Notes: generated from the sequence alone by a model not told the origin. Shown: positions 9,961 to 19,025, counted from the first letter of the stretch. The stretch: DNA of 64,000 nt from Microbacterium lushaniae (GCF_008727775.1 NZ_CP044232.1:62001-126000); one strand, 5' to 3'. Numbers and translations are program-made.

Positions 9961-10623
9961 GCCGACGGTGACCCCCGTGATGGTCACGGGCGTGGCCGGT
10001 GCGCCGTCGGGCGCGCCGCCCTCCGCCCCGGCAGCGGCGATGGCGCGCACGACCTCGAGACCCTCGGGGGCGAGCTGCCCGAAGACCGTGTAGGAGGGCG
10101 GAAGCTCGCTGTCCTCGTACACGAGGAAGAACTGCGACCCGTTGGTGTCGGGGCGGCCCGTGTTGGCCATCGCGACCGTTCCCGCCGGGTAGGTCTCGGT
10201 GCCGTCCAGCTCGTCGCGATAGCTGTATCCGGGGCCGCCGCGGCCGGTGCCGCTGGGGTCGCCGCACTGCAGCACGAAGATTTGCGCCGTGGTGAGCCGG
10301 TGGCAGGGGGTGTCGGCGTAGTACGACTGCTCGGCGAGCGAGACGAAGCTGCCGACGGTGCACGGCACCCGGTCGGCGTCGAGGGTCATCGGGATCGCGC
10401 CGACGGAGGTCTCCAGCACCGCCGTCAGTTCGCCGGTCACCGTCGGCTCGGCCGGCGGAGGCGTCACCTCGCGCGCGGCGCCACCGCCCGCCACGTAGCC
10501 GCAGCCGTCCGCGGCCGGCGGCGTCGTGGGTTCGGGCGATGCGTCGCCGGAACCGCCGGCGCATCCCGCCAGGACGAGCAGACTCGAGGCGGCCAGGGCG
10601 AGGGTGAGGATCCGGGTGCGCAC
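9958..10623 (-). CDS. Lipoprotein cyclophilin-type peptidyl-prolyl isomerase
   Basis: Extracytoplasmic proline isomerase that assists folding of secreted proteins. The GTG at 10623 begins a 221-aa protein with a lipoprotein signal (VLAGC, Cys 21) and a Ser/Pro/Thr linker, then a cyclophilin domain with motifs GDPSGTGRGGPGYSYRDE, ANTGRPDTNGSQFF and YTVFGQL. The frame is open upstream to 10842, but that part is proline/arginine-rich and covers the neighbouring gene, so I reject it. It lies four bases downstream of the membrane protein at 10628 and reads the same way. Confidence 0.85.
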   Translation of the reverse strand: MRTRILTLALAASSLLVLAGCAGGSGDASPEPTTPPAADGCGYVAGGGAAREVTPPPAEPTVTGELTAVLETSVGAIPMTLDADRVPCTVGSFVSLAEQSYYADTPCHRLTTAQIFVLQCGDPSGTGRGGPGYSYRDELDGTETYPAGTVAMANTGRPDTNGSQFFLVYEDSELPPSYTVFGQLAPEGLEVVRAIAAAGAEGGAPDGAPATPVTITGVTVG

Positions 10624-10627
10624 GCCT

Positions 10628-11380
10628 TCAGCGTATGGGCCTGTCGCCCTCGATCGAAACGGGCGGCCGGGACCCGGCGGTGCTCGCAGGGGGAGGCAGG
10701 CGCAGGCGCAGCACCGCGACCACGCCGAAGGCCACGACGATGACCCCGGCGGCGATGGCGACGATGTAGCCCACCACCCCGCCCCATCCATCGGGCCCGG
10801 CGTACGGGTCGAGGAACGGGTACGGGTACCAGTACGGCGCACCCGAACCGGGCGCCGTGATGAGCGGCGCGCGCACGAGCGTGTACGCGATCCAGGCGAT
10901 GGGGAACAGTACGGCCGCCACCGCGACCCGCCACCGTACGCGGCGGTGCCCGGTGCCGAACACCACGTCGGCGAGCAGGTACAGCGGCGCCCAGACGTGC
11001 ATGATCTCGTTGGCCCATCCGACCGTGTCCGGCCCGATCGACACCGCGCGCAGCAGCAGGTTGTAGACGACGCACGTGATGAGCATGTACGTCGTCACGC
11101 ACACCAGGCACGCCGCCAGCGCCGGCGGGTCCACCGCATCCCGCCGCCGTCGCGGCAATCGCGACAGCCCCGCCCAGCCCAGCACAATCGCCGTGGCGGC
11201 GTTGGAGAGGATCGTGAAGTAGCTGAAGAAGTTCGCGGTGGCGGTGGGCACGTGCTGCCCGGCCGCGGCGGCGGCACTGATCGTGGAGATCCCCTGGGCC
11301 ACGACGGCGGCGGCCACGACCGCTCCGACGACGAGGCGGGCGATCAGCCACGCCGTGTGCGCCCGTGCTGGCGGCTGCAT
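10628..11380 (-). CDS. Pr6Pr-family integral membrane protein
   Basis: 250 aa with about six hydrophobic segments. The conserved features of the Pr6Pr (FAR-17a/AIG1-like) family are visible: FFSYFTILSNAATAIVLGW in the second segment and WANEIMHVWAPLYLLAD in the middle. The biochemical function is not established for the bacterial members. ATG at 11380; divergent from purA with a 90-base gap that must hold both promoters. Confidence 0.75.
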   Translation of the reverse strand: MQPPARAHTAWLIARLVVGAVVAAAVVAQGISTISAAAAAGQHVPTATANFFSYFTILSNAATAIVLGWAGLSRLPRRRRDAVDPPALAACLVCVTTYMLITCVVYNLLLRAVSIGPDTVGWANEIMHVWAPLYLLADVVFGTGHRRVRWRVAVAAVLFPIAWIAYTLVRAPLITAPGSGAPYWYPYPFLDPYAGPDGWGGVVGYIVAIAAGVIVVAFGVVAVLRLRLPPPASTAGSRPPVSIEGDRPIR

Positions 11381-11470
11381 GCGCTCACCCTAACCCGCGG
11401 CACGGCGGCGGCCGGGCGGCGGGCCTCGGTAGGATGAGATGTACCGCCCGAATCCACGCGAGGAGCGTCC

Positions 11471-12757
11471 ATGCCCGCAATCGTGATCGTCGGAGTCCAG
11501 TGGGGGGACGAGGGCAAAGGCAAGGCCACCGATCTCCTAGGTGAGCGCACCGACTGGGTCGTGAAGTTCAACGGTGGCAACAACGCCGGCCACACCGTCG
11601 TCATCGGCGACGAGAAGTACGCGCTGCACCTGCTGCCCTCCGGCATCCTCTCGCCCGGGGTCATCCCCGTCATCGGCAACGGCGTCGTGGTCGACCTGGA
11701 AGTGCTGTTCAACGAGCTCGAAGCGCTCAACGCTCGGGGAGTGGACACCTCACGCCTGCGGGTGAGTGCCAACGCGCATGTGATCACGCAGTACCACCGC
11801 ACGCTCGACAAGGTCACCGAGCGCTTCCTGGGCAAGCGGCAGATCGGCACGACCGGTCGTGGCATCGGGCCGGCGTACGCCGACAAGATCAACCGCGTCG
11901 GCATCCGCATCCAGGACCTGTTCGACGAGAACATCCTGCGCCAGAAGGTCGAGGGGGCGCTGGATCAGAAGAACCACCTGCTGGTGAAGGTGTTCAACCG
12001 CCGCGCGATCGCGGTCGACGAGATCGTCGACGACCTGCTGTCGTACGCCGAGCGCCTGCGCCCCATGGTGTCGGACACGTCGCTGCTGCTCAACGACGCG
12101 CTCGACCGCGGCGACGTCGTGGTGTTCGAGGGCGGCCAGGCCACGATGCTCGACGTCGACCACGGCACGTACCCGTTCGTCACGTCGTCGTCGGCGACGG
12201 CCGGCGGCGCCGCGACCGGCTCCGGCGTCGGTCCCAACCGCCTCGACCGCATCGTGGGCATCGTCAAGGCGTACACGACGCGCGTGGGGTCGGGGCCGTT
12301 CCCCACCGAGCTGTTCGACGAGCAGGGGGAGTGGCTGCGCTCGCGCGGCTTCGAGTTCGGCACGACCACCGGACGGCCTCGCCGGGTCGGTTGGTACGAC
12401 GCACCCGTCACGCGCTACGCGACGCGCATCAACGGCATCACCGACCTCGTGCTCACCAAGCTCGACATCCTCACGGGCCTGGACCGCATCCCCGTGTGCG
12501 TCGCCTACGAGATCGACGGCGAGCGGTTCGACGAGATGCCGGTGAACCAGACCGACTTCCACCACGCGACGCCGATCTACGAGTACTTCCCGGGGTGGAA
12601 GGACGACATCTCGGGTGCGCGCACCTTCGACGAGCTTCCCCTCGAGGCGCAGGACTACGTCCTGACGCTGGAGGCGATGAGCGGCACGCGGATCTCCGTC
12701 ATCGGCGTCGGCGCCGCGCGCGACGCCGTCATCGTGCGGCACGACCTCGTCGACTGA
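11471..12757 (+). CDS. purA: Adenylosuccinate synthetase
   Basis: First committed step from IMP to AMP: GTP-dependent condensation of IMP with aspartate, cytosolic. 428 aa, the family's normal length. N-terminal GDEGKGK at residues 12-18, NNAGHTVV, then [18 protein letters not shown], then [17 protein letters not shown]. The ribosome site GAGGAG precedes the ATG, and a TAGGAT box lies about 40 bases upstream. The stop shares a base with the following ATG. Confidence 0.97.
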   Translation: MPAIVIVGVQWGDEGKGKATDLLGERTDWVVKFNGGNNAGHTVVIGDEKYALHLLPSGILSPGVIPVIGNGVVVDLEVLFNELEALNARGVDTSRLRVSANAHVITQYHRTLDKVTERFLGKRQIGTTGRGIGPAYADKINRVGIRIQDLFDENILRQKVEGALDQKNHLLVKVFNRRAIAVDEIVDDLLSYAERLRPMVSDTSLLLNDALDRGDVVVFEGGQATMLDVDHGTYPFVTSSSATAGGAATGSGVGPNRLDRIVGIVKAYTTRVGSGPFPTELFDEQGEWLRSRGFEFGTTTGRPRRVGWYDAPVTRYATRINGITDLVLTKLDILTGLDRIPVCVAYEIDGERFDEMPVNQTDFHHATPIYEYFPGWKDDISGARTFDELPLEAQDYVLTLEAMSGTRISVIGVGAARDAVIVRHDLVD

Positions 12758-13938
12758 TGAGGTTCTGGGTCGGCGGGTACGGCCAAGACCAGGACGGCGC
12801 GCCGGCCGAGGGCATCGGGACGCTGGTGGCCGGAGAACCCGACGGCGCCCTGGCCGGCGGCCCGCTCGCCTACACCGGCACCGCTGTCGCGGCCCCCTCG
12901 CCGTCCTGGGTCACGGCGCATCCCACGCTCGACGTCGTCTACGCCGCCCTCGAGGTGCAGGGCGCCGTGCAGGCCTTCCGCCGCGTGTCGGAAGACCGGC
13001 TGGTGCCCCTGGGCGCACCCGTGGCCGCCGGCGCGGCGGCATGCCATGTCGCCGTGGAGCCGAACGGCGGATTCCTCCTGGTCAGCTGCTGGGGTGACGG
13101 ACGCGTCGTGCGCGTGCCGCTCGGGATCGACGGCGCGCTGGGCGATGCGCGGGTCGCGCCGTCGGCGGCCGACCCGTACGGGACGGGAGAGCCGGCAGCG
13201 GATGCCGTCGACCCGGGCCTCGCCGCGGCAGCGCGTGCTCTGCGAGCCGCGGCGGGAGCCGAGTACGCCGACCTCGTGCCCGGCTACGGGTCCGACGCCG
13301 ACGCCGACGAGCAGGCGGTGCCGGAACCCCAGGAGTCCGCCCGCGTCTCCCGCGCGCACGAGGCGCTGTTCCTCCCCGGCGGCACCGTCGTCACCACCGA
13401 TCTCGGCTTCGACCTCGTGCGCGTGTGGCACGCGGCCGGAACGGGGCTACGCCGCGGGCAGCAGATCGCTCTGCCCGAAGGCTGCGGTCCGCGCCACATG
13501 GTGTGGCATCCGAGCGGGCACCTCTACGTCCTGACCGAGTTCACGCACGAGGTGTTCGTGCTCGCCCCCGACGCGGAGGGCGTCTGGCACGTGCGCGGCG
13601 GCGCGCCGGCGGCGGTCGGCGCACTCGAGGGCGACACCGGAGCCGAGCTCGCGGCATCCCGCGACGGGCAGTTCCTCTACGCCGGCATCCGCGGGAGCGA
13701 CACGCTGGGCGTGCTGCGGGTCCGCGGCGGCGGAGAGGCCGTCGAACCGGTCGCGCTCGTCGAAGCGGGCGTGCAGGTTCCCCGACACCACGTGGTCGTG
13801 CGCGACACCCTGCTGGTGGCGGGGCAGACGTCGAACGACGTCGTGTCGCTGTCGCTGGATCTGCGCACGGGGATCCCCGGCGGCGTGCGGTACCGGACTG
13901 CGGCTCCCGCGCCCACCTGCCTCCTCCCCACCCGCTGA
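12757..13938 (+). CDS. Lactonase-family seven-bladed beta-propeller protein
   Basis: 393 aa, ATG overlapping the purA stop by one base, so translationally coupled. Blade-like repeats such as APSPSWVTAHPTLDVVYA, ACHVAVEPNGGFLLVSCWGD, GPRHMVWHPSGHLYVLTEF and ELAASRDGQFLYAGIRGSD are those of the lactonase PF10282 (6-phosphogluconolactonase Pgl-type) family. A loop around residues 145-200 is rich in Ala and acidic residues and longer than usual. The substrate is not deducible, and linkage to purA is probably only positional. Confidence 0.75.
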   Translation: MRFWVGGYGQDQDGAPAEGIGTLVAGEPDGALAGGPLAYTGTAVAAPSPSWVTAHPTLDVVYAALEVQGAVQAFRRVSEDRLVPLGAPVAAGAAACHVAVEPNGGFLLVSCWGDGRVVRVPLGIDGALGDARVAPSAADPYGTGEPAADAVDPGLAAAARALRAAAGAEYADLVPGYGSDADADEQAVPEPQESARVSRAHEALFLPGGTVVTTDLGFDLVRVWHAAGTGLRRGQQIALPEGCGPRHMVWHPSGHLYVLTEFTHEVFVLAPDAEGVWHVRGGAPAAVGALEGDTGAELAASRDGQFLYAGIRGSDTLGVLRVRGGGEAVEPVALVEAGVQVPRHHVVVRDTLLVAGQTSNDVVSLSLDLRTGIPGGVRYRTAAPAPTCLLPTR

Positions 13939-13952
13939 CGCGCCGGGCGGGT
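13930..13952. terminator. Weak hairpin between convergent genes
   Basis: ACCCGC and GCGGGT form a 6-bp stem around an 11-base loop between the lactonase stop and the AI-2E transporter stop. No U-run. Confidence 0.3.
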
Positions 13953-15097
13953 CAGGTCTTGGCATCCTGGCGCGGGATGATCACCTGCTTGATGATGAGC
14001 AGGATCGACGCTGTCACCGGGATGGCCACGAGTGCGCCGAGGAGGCCGAGCAGCGTGCCGCCCACGAGCGCCCCGATGACGACGAGAGCCCCCGGGACCG
14101 AGATGGCGCGGTTCATGACCCGCGGCGTCAGGATGTATGCCTCGATCTGCATGTAGATGAGGTAGACGATCGCGAACACGAGCGCGGCGATCGGATTGCT
14201 GAACAGGGCCAGGGTGGTGCCGATGATCCAGAAGAGCACCGAGCCGACCAGGGGGATGAGCGTCAGGCAGAAGGCGACGACCGCCATGAGGGCCGGGAAG
14301 GGCAGGCCGAGCAGGAGATAGAGGAGGAAGGCGAAGACGGAGTTGCACAGGGCGAGGATCACCATGCCCATGAGGTAGCCGCCGATGGAATCCGTGATCT
14401 GGTCGGTCATCCCGGCCACGCGGACGCGGTTGCGGGCGGGCACGAGGCGGACGAACGACGTCTTGATCGCCGGCAGCGAGGCGAGGAAGTACAGGCTCAG
14501 CACCAGGACGATGATCGCGCCGGAGATCGCCGTGGCGATGGACACGCCCACCTGCAGCACGCCCCCGCCGATGGCGGCGATGTTGGCGGGGTTCGTGGCG
14601 AATTTCTCCAGTTCGCCGAGCAGATCGCCCACGCTCGCCCCGAAGGTGTTCTCCAGCCACGCGTAGATGTCGCTGTCGGTGAACTCCTTCACGAGGGAGG
14701 GGGCCTGCTTGGCGAACTGCGTGACCTGACGCACGACCGTGGGGATGATGAGGGCCAGCACGCCGACCAGCACGAGCGCGAACCCCGCGAAGACGATGAC
14801 GATCGACCACCCGCGCGCGATCCCCCGTCGCTCGAGGAAGCGCACCACCGGGTCCAGTCCGAGCGCGGCGAAGAGCGCGAAGACCACGTAGATGACGACG
14901 GTGGACAGGTGCGAGGCGGCCAGCCCGAGGACCAGGGCGAGCAGGCCCCCCAGGGTGAGGAAGAACCCGGCGGAGAAGGGGCTGGCAAGACTCGCCCAGA
15001 CGGCACCGGCACTGCGGCGAGCGGGCGGCGCCGGGATCGCGGGCGGCAGGTCCGCGGGGGCGGGGCCGCAGCATCCGGCGCGTCGGTCATGGCTCAC
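13952..15097 (-). CDS. AI-2E family transporter (PerM-like membrane protein)
   Basis: 381 aa with about seven to eight membrane segments and the family's long extracytoplasmic domain in the middle (residues about 130-190). C-terminal motifs VAFCLTLIPLVGSVLFW, YILTPRVMNRAISV and GTLLGLLGALVAIPV are characteristic of PF01594. Members export diverse solutes, so AI-2 is not assured. The start is uncertain: GTG at 15097 is the longest. An ATG in another frame at 15090 starts a very plausible N-terminus (MTDAPDAAAPP) that would need a single-base shift to join. Confidence 0.8.
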   Translation of the reverse strand: MSHDRRAGCCGPAPADLPPAIPAPPARRSAGAVWASLASPFSAGFFLTLGGLLALVLGLAASHLSTVVIYVVFALFAALGLDPVVRFLERRGIARGWSIVIVFAGFALVLVGVLALIIPTVVRQVTQFAKQAPSLVKEFTDSDIYAWLENTFGASVGDLLGELEKFATNPANIAAIGGGVLQVGVSIATAISGAIIVLVLSLYFLASLPAIKTSFVRLVPARNRVRVAGMTDQITDSIGGYLMGMVILALCNSVFAFLLYLLLGLPFPALMAVVAFCLTLIPLVGSVLFWIIGTTLALFSNPIAALVFAIVYLIYMQIEAYILTPRVMNRAISVPGALVVIGALVGGTLLGLLGALVAIPVTASILLIIKQVIIPRQDAKT

Positions 15098-15183
15098 ACT
15101 TTAGGCGGGGCATCCCCGGCGCCCCAGGGTCGCCCGCCGGGCGGGGGCGCCGGCAGCCGGTATCGTCGGAGGCGGAGGACGCC

Positions 15184-15492
15184 ATGACAGATTCGCCTGT
15201 GGCCGCCGTCGATCCGCGCGAAGTGCTCGCGGGGCTCCGCGGCAGCATCGACAACATCGATGCCGCGCTCATCTTCCTGCTCGCGGAGCGATTCAAGGCC
15301 ACCAAGCAGGTTGGTGTGCTCAAGGCGCAGCACGGCATGCCGCCGTCGGATCCGACACGCGAGGAGCAGCAGATCGCGCGGCTCAAGCGCCTGGCCGCGG
15401 AGGCGGATCTGGATCCCGAGTTCGCCGAGAAGTGGTTCAACTTCGTCGTGGCCGAGGTCATCCGCCACCACACCGCCGCCGCATCCGGCTGA
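15184..15492 (+). CDS. Chorismate mutase, AroQ class
   Basis: Monofunctional all-helical chorismate mutase of 102 aa, converting chorismate to prephenate for Phe/Tyr synthesis. The AroQ pattern is visible: LRGSIDNIDAALIFLLAERF, then ATKQVGVLKAQHG, then PTREEQQIARLKRLAAEA. ATG preceded by GGAGG. It stands alone, divergent from the AI-2E gene. Confidence 0.85.
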   Translation: MTDSPVAAVDPREVLAGLRGSIDNIDAALIFLLAERFKATKQVGVLKAQHGMPPSDPTREEQQIARLKRLAAEADLDPEFAEKWFNFVVAEVIRHHTAAASG

Positions 15493-15507
15493 CTCCCCCA
15501 GACATGA

Positions 15508-15554
15508 CATTCCGGGTGAGACATGGCGCGATGCGCTGTGTCTCACCCGGAATG
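15508..15554. repeat. Palindromic repeat R1 (TGAGACA family)
   Basis: Perfect 16-bp arms (CATTCCGGGTGAGACA and its complement) around a 15-base loop, between the convergent chorismate mutase and ABC permease genes. The core TGAGACA...TGTCTCA and the flanking ATTCCGG are shared with repeats at 17665, 18903 and 20117. It may double as a two-way terminator here. Confidence 0.75.
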
Positions 15555-15579
15555 GTCGGTCTCGACGTCCGGCGGGATG

Positions 15580-16278
15580 TCAGGCGACGAGACGGCGGAG
15601 CATCGGGAACACGCTCACCGCGAGGATGGCGGTCAGCAGCAGGCCCCACAGCGTGAGGCTCAGCGAGCCCTGCGTCGCGAGCCAGCCGAAGACCTCGGCC
15701 CACGCCTGGGCCTGGCCGATGAGCCACAGGATCCCCAGGAGGATCAGTCCGATGCCCAGCAGGGCGATCGTGAGACCCATGGGCCCGAATCGCTTGTAGA
15801 TCGTCGCCGACCAGAACCCGATGACGAAGAAGAACATCGCCAGGGTGAAGTAGAACAGGCCGGCCGCGGCGGCTCCCGGCTCCCAGATCCAGTCCAGGCG
15901 GAAGAAGTACCCGTTGATGCCCCATCCGCCGGTGGCACCCTCGAGGAGTCCGCCGAGCACGAACACGATCGCCATGATGAGCGCGGTCAGCGCGGCGGTG
16001 AGGAGGGTTCCGAGGTAGAACTCGCGCCGCGTGACGCTCATCGCCTGCGAGAACGGGAAGCTGAGGGTCAGCGAGTACACGCCCACGGCCAGGAAGTACC
16101 ACAGCGGGGCCTGCGCTCCACCGCCGTACATGCCCTCGCTCCCCCCGGTGGCGTTGTCGATGATGGCGTAGATCGCGAGGGTGACCACCAGAGCTCCACC
16201 CAGGATGATCAAGGGGAGCCAGATGAAGGTCTGGCGATTGACCAGCTGCATCTGGATGACGCGGAGTGTGCGGTTCAT
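15580..16278 (-). CDS. ABC transporter membrane subunit of the YtrA-type unit
   Basis: 232 aa with six hydrophobic segments and no recognisable enzymatic motif, organised like the small ABC-2-type permeases that follow GntR/YtrA and ATPase genes. Its ATG overlaps the ATPase stop by two bases. Likely exports or resists a membrane-active compound such as an antimicrobial peptide. That is inference from operon type. Confidence 0.7.
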   Translation of the reverse strand: MNRTLRVIQMQLVNRQTFIWLPLIILGGALVVTLAIYAIIDNATGGSEGMYGGGAQAPLWYFLAVGVYSLTLSFPFSQAMSVTRREFYLGTLLTAALTALIMAIVFVLGGLLEGATGGWGINGYFFRLDWIWEPGAAAAGLFYFTLAMFFFVIGFWSATIYKRFGPMGLTIALLGIGLILLGILWLIGQAQAWAEVFGWLATQGSLSLTLWGLLLTAILAVSVFPMLRRLVA

Positions 16279-17192
16279 CGGAGGGCTCCTTCCTCGGCGG
16301 GGGATGCGGCGGCATCCGCACCGGCGTGCTTCTGGCTGACGCGGACGATGAGCTGCTGCAGCGACACCGGGGTGATGTCCAGTCCCGCCGCGGCGACCTG
16401 GGCCCGGTCGGCCGCCGTGAGCGGGCCGAGGACCGTGACGGATGCGACGCGTCCCAGGCTCTCGCGATGGATGACCTCGCGGCCGGCGACGAAGGCGTCC
16501 ACTGCCGCCTGGTCACCCACGATGTTCGCAGCGCGGTCGCGCACGGCATCGGTGTCCTCGTCCATGACGATCCGTCCGCGGTCGATCACGAGCACCTTCT
16601 CGATGAGGTTGGAGACCTCGTCGATCAGGTGGCTGGAGAGGATCACGGTACGGGGGTGCTTGGTGTACTCCTCCAGCAGCCGGTCGTAGAAGATCTGGCG
16701 CGCGACGGCATCCAGACCCAGGTAAGGCTCATCGAAGAACGTCACTTCGGCGCGCGCGGCGAGTCCGATGATGACGCCTACCGCGGAGAGCTGCCCGCGG
16801 GAGAGCTTCTTGATGCGCGTCTTCACCGGCAGTTGGAAGTCGTCGATGAGACGCTCGGCGAGGGCCTGATCCCAGTTCGGGAAGAACAGCCGTGCGATGC
16901 GGAACGCGTGCAGCGGCACGGCGTCATCGGGATACTTCTGGCTCTCCCGCACGAAGCACATGCGCGAGAGCACGCGCGCGTTCTCGTACGGCCGCTCTCC
17001 GAAGACGCGAACGTCACCCGAGGTGGCGAAGTTCTGCGCGGTGAGGATGGACATGACCGTGGTCTTGCCCGCGCCGTTGCGCCCGAGCAATCCGTAGATC
17101 TTGTCCTTTTCGATCGAGAAGCTCACGTCGTCGACGGCGAGGGTGTCGCGGTAGCGCTTGGTGAGGTTCTTCACCTCGATCACGGCGGTCAT
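16275..17192 (-). CDS. ABC transporter ATPase of the YtrA-type unit
   Basis: 305 aa, ATG at 17192. Walker A GRNGAGKTT at residues 37-45, a signature LSRGQ that departs from LSGGQ, Walker B FFDEPYLGLD and the H-loop SSHLIDE. The C-terminal 80 residues form an accessory region of unknown role. It overlaps both neighbours by a few bases, so it is translated within one operon. Confidence 0.85.
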   Translation of the reverse strand: MTAVIEVKNLTKRYRDTLAVDDVSFSIEKDKIYGLLGRNGAGKTTVMSILTAQNFATSGDVRVFGERPYENARVLSRMCFVRESQKYPDDAVPLHAFRIARLFFPNWDQALAERLIDDFQLPVKTRIKKLSRGQLSAVGVIIGLAARAEVTFFDEPYLGLDAVARQIFYDRLLEEYTKHPRTVILSSHLIDEVSNLIEKVLVIDRGRIVMDEDTDAVRDRAANIVGDQAAVDAFVAGREVIHRESLGRVASVTVLGPLTAADRAQVAAAGLDITPVSLQQLIVRVSQKHAGADAAASPAEEGALR

Positions 17193-17590
17193 GAGGCGGT
17201 CCTTTCGGTGGTGGTGTCGGTGGTGTCGATGTCGCGCGCGGCCCGGTCGCGGATGAGGGCGGCGAGGTCGTCGGGGCCGAGCCCGAGCTTGCGGGCTTCG
17301 GCGAGCAGCGGCTGCACGAAGCGGTCGGCGAATGCGGTGCGGCGTTCGGCGAGGAGGAGTTCGCGCGCGCCCGGCGCGACGAACATCCCGATGCCGCGTC
17401 GCTTGTAGAGCACGCCCTTGTCGGCGAGCATGTTCACTCCTTTTGCAGCGGTGGCGGGGTTGATGCGGTAGAAGGCGGCGAGCTCGTTCGTCGACGGCGC
17501 CTGGGTCTCCTCGCGGAGGCTCCCGTCGATGATCGCGTCCTCGACGTTCTCCGCGATCTGCAGGAAGAGGGCCTTTCCTTCGTCGATCAC
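17189..17590 (-). CDS. GntR-family regulator, YtrA subfamily
   Basis: 133 aa: a winged helix at the N-terminus (residues 6-75, with QAPSTNELAAFYRINPATA as recognition region) and a short two-helix tail that defines the YtrA subfamily, which lacks the large effector domain. GTG at 17590 is supported by AAGGAGG six bases ahead. First gene of the regulator-ATPase-permease operon, probably repressing it through the palindrome at 17612. Confidence 0.85.
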   Translation of the reverse strand: MIDEGKALFLQIAENVEDAIIDGSLREETQAPSTNELAAFYRINPATAAKGVNMLADKGVLYKRRGIGMFVAPGARELLLAERRTAFADRFVQPLLAEARKLGLGPDDLAALIRDRAARDIDTTDTTTERTAS

Positions 17591-17611
17591 AGAGCCTCCT
17601 TGTCTGGTTCA

Positions 17612-17623
17612 TTACTTGAGTAA
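17612..17623. promoter_or_regulatory. YtrA-type operator
   Basis: TTACTTGAGTAA has perfect 5-bp arms (TTACT/AGTAA). The symmetry extends to about ten bases per side with two mismatches, about 22 bases upstream of the GntR start. It is AT-rich against a GC-rich background, as expected for autoregulation by the adjacent regulator. Confidence 0.6.
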
Positions 17624-17664
17624 CTAACCATGGCGCCTCCCGTCCTCGTTGTCAAGTTGTCGCG

Positions 17665-17731
17665 CGAAACACGCGAAAACGTCCGAGACACCCGGCGTCG
17701 CGTGGTGTCTCGGCCGGGATGTGGTGTCTCG
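17665..17731. repeat. Palindromic repeat R2 (TGAGACA family)
   Basis: Nearly identical over about 65 bases to R3 at 18903: CGAGACACCCGGCGTCGCG core, then GGTGTCTCGGCCGG, and an outer half-site GTGTCTCG. A stretch reading CGACGCGTTTTAGG follows about 40 bases later, as after R3. Confidence 0.75.
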
Positions 17732-17836
17732 AGCGGGAGAGGCGGGGCGGGGGCGGGTCGGGGCGCGGGCGCGACGCGTTTTAGGATGTGGGCAGCAGTC
17801 GGCCGACGGGGGCGCGGCCGTGAGGGGGAGGATGCG

Positions 17837-17998
17837 ATGGCGCACGCGACGGTGCAGGATCTCGTGGAGGAGCAGACGGGGTGCACCCTGGGCGGGCTCG
17901 GGTACGCCGTGACCGTCGTCGGCGTCTTCCTGACGCTCGTCCCCTTGACCGAGCTGCACGCGCACGCGGCACGCGCGGGCGATCGGTGGGTACCGTGA
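17837..17998 (+). CDS. Small single-span membrane protein, unknown
   Basis: 53 aa. The ATG at 17837 has GGGGGAGG at an acceptable distance; the frame is open further upstream, but that part is the R2 repeat. One hydrophobic segment (GGLGYAVTVVGVFLTLVPL) flanked by acidic and basic ends. Its stop overlaps the next GTG (GTGA), arguing for coupled translation. I do not recognise the family. Confidence 0.5.
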   Translation: MAHATVQDLVEEQTGCTLGGLGYAVTVVGVFLTLVPLTELHAHAARAGDRWVP

Positions 17999-18774
17999 CG
18001 GTCGCGGCGGTCGACAACCTGATCGACGCGCCGGGCGAGTGGACGGAGGAGCATTGGTGGCGCCTTGAGTTGCGCTCCCTGCGCGACGCCGCGATGGTCC
18101 AGCACGCGGTCGTGCTCTTCGCGCCGACATCGGCACGGAACCACGAGTACACCAGGGTGACGCCAGGCGGCGTGCTTCAGTCGCTCGCCTACATCTTCTA
18201 CCTCGTCTCCGCCGTCATCGGCGCCGCGATGATGCTCCGCTGGGTGTGGACGGGGGCGTCGCAGTGGGACGTCCCCCTCGCCTCCGCAGGAATGTTCACG
18301 GCGGTCGGGGTAGGGGTCGCGGTGTACTCGATCATCCGCGAACACCGCCATCCTCGGGCCGCCTCCCGGCGCGCGAGATGGTCGCTGGCGTTGCCGCATG
18401 TCGTGCCGGGGATCGTCACGGCGGGGCTCACGCTGACCATGGCGCAGCGCGCGCTCGTCGAGGGCGGCTGGATCTGGCTCCTCGTGATCGTGCTGGACGT
18501 CGTCCTGGCGATCGTCATCTTCTTCCAGGGCTCCTCTTCCTCGGCGCCGAAGACGCCGATCGACAACATCCGACAGGCCGTGCTGGAGCTTCCGAACGCC
18601 CGCCGCCGGGAGCTGCTCGACGGGATTCAGGACGGCGTCCGGCGCCTGGCGACCCACGGACGCATCAGCGCGGAAGAGGAGCGCCGCGCCCTGTCTGCAC
18701 CGCTGGGCTTCCTCGCACTCACGATGGCCCCTGGCGTTCAGTCCGGGTTCTTCCCCTACACCCCCGCCGCCTGA
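17995..18774 (+). CDS. Unrecognised membrane protein with SHOCT-like tail
   Basis: 259 aa from the GTG inside the upstream stop. An N-terminal hydrophilic part (EWTEEHWWRLELRSLRDA) is followed by four hydrophobic segments between residues about 60 and 180. The cytoplasmic tail includes DGVRRLATHGRISAEEERR, a pattern resembling the SHOCT motif (L..L...G.I..EE). The same tail pattern recurs in the proteins at 19026 and 19282. No function can be assigned. Confidence 0.6.
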   Translation: MTVAAVDNLIDAPGEWTEEHWWRLELRSLRDAAMVQHAVVLFAPTSARNHEYTRVTPGGVLQSLAYIFYLVSAVIGAAMMLRWVWTGASQWDVPLASAGMFTAVGVGVAVYSIIREHRHPRAASRRARWSLALPHVVPGIVTAGLTLTMAQRALVEGGWIWLLVIVLDVVLAIVIFFQGSSSSAPKTPIDNIRQAVLELPNARRRELLDGIQDGVRRLATHGRISAEEERRALSAPLGFLALTMAPGVQSGFFPYTPAA

Positions 18775-18902
18775 CGGCGCGATCAGACGCACATCAAGCC
18801 GGGGAGTTGCGGTGACGCGTACGCCCGGTCGTCGACGGCTTCGACCAGGAGGAGATCCGTGCCGGCCGTTGGCAGCTCGATCGCCTCGCCGGCATCCCAT
18901 CC

Positions 18903-18970
18903 GTGAGACACGCGAAAACGCCTGAGACACCCGGCGTCGCGTGGTGTCTCGGCCGGAATGTGGTGTCTCG
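18903..18970. repeat. Palindromic repeat R3 (TGAGACA family)
   Basis: Close copy of R2 with the full pattern GAGACAC ... CTGAGACACC ... GGTGTCTCGGCCGGAAT ... GGTGTCTCG. It is followed by the same CGACGCGTTTTAGG sequence, so repeat and promoter region seem to have been duplicated together. Confidence 0.75.
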
Positions 18971-19025
18971 GGCTGGAGGGCGCGGGGGCGCGGGGCGGTG
19001 GGGACGACGCGTTTTAGGCGACAAC

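Noticed and set aside
17837..18774. The small membrane protein and its neighbour as one frameshifted gene
   Set aside because: The GTGA overlap is a normal coupled start; no single-base change in a homopolymer would give an obviously better protein, though it cannot be excluded.
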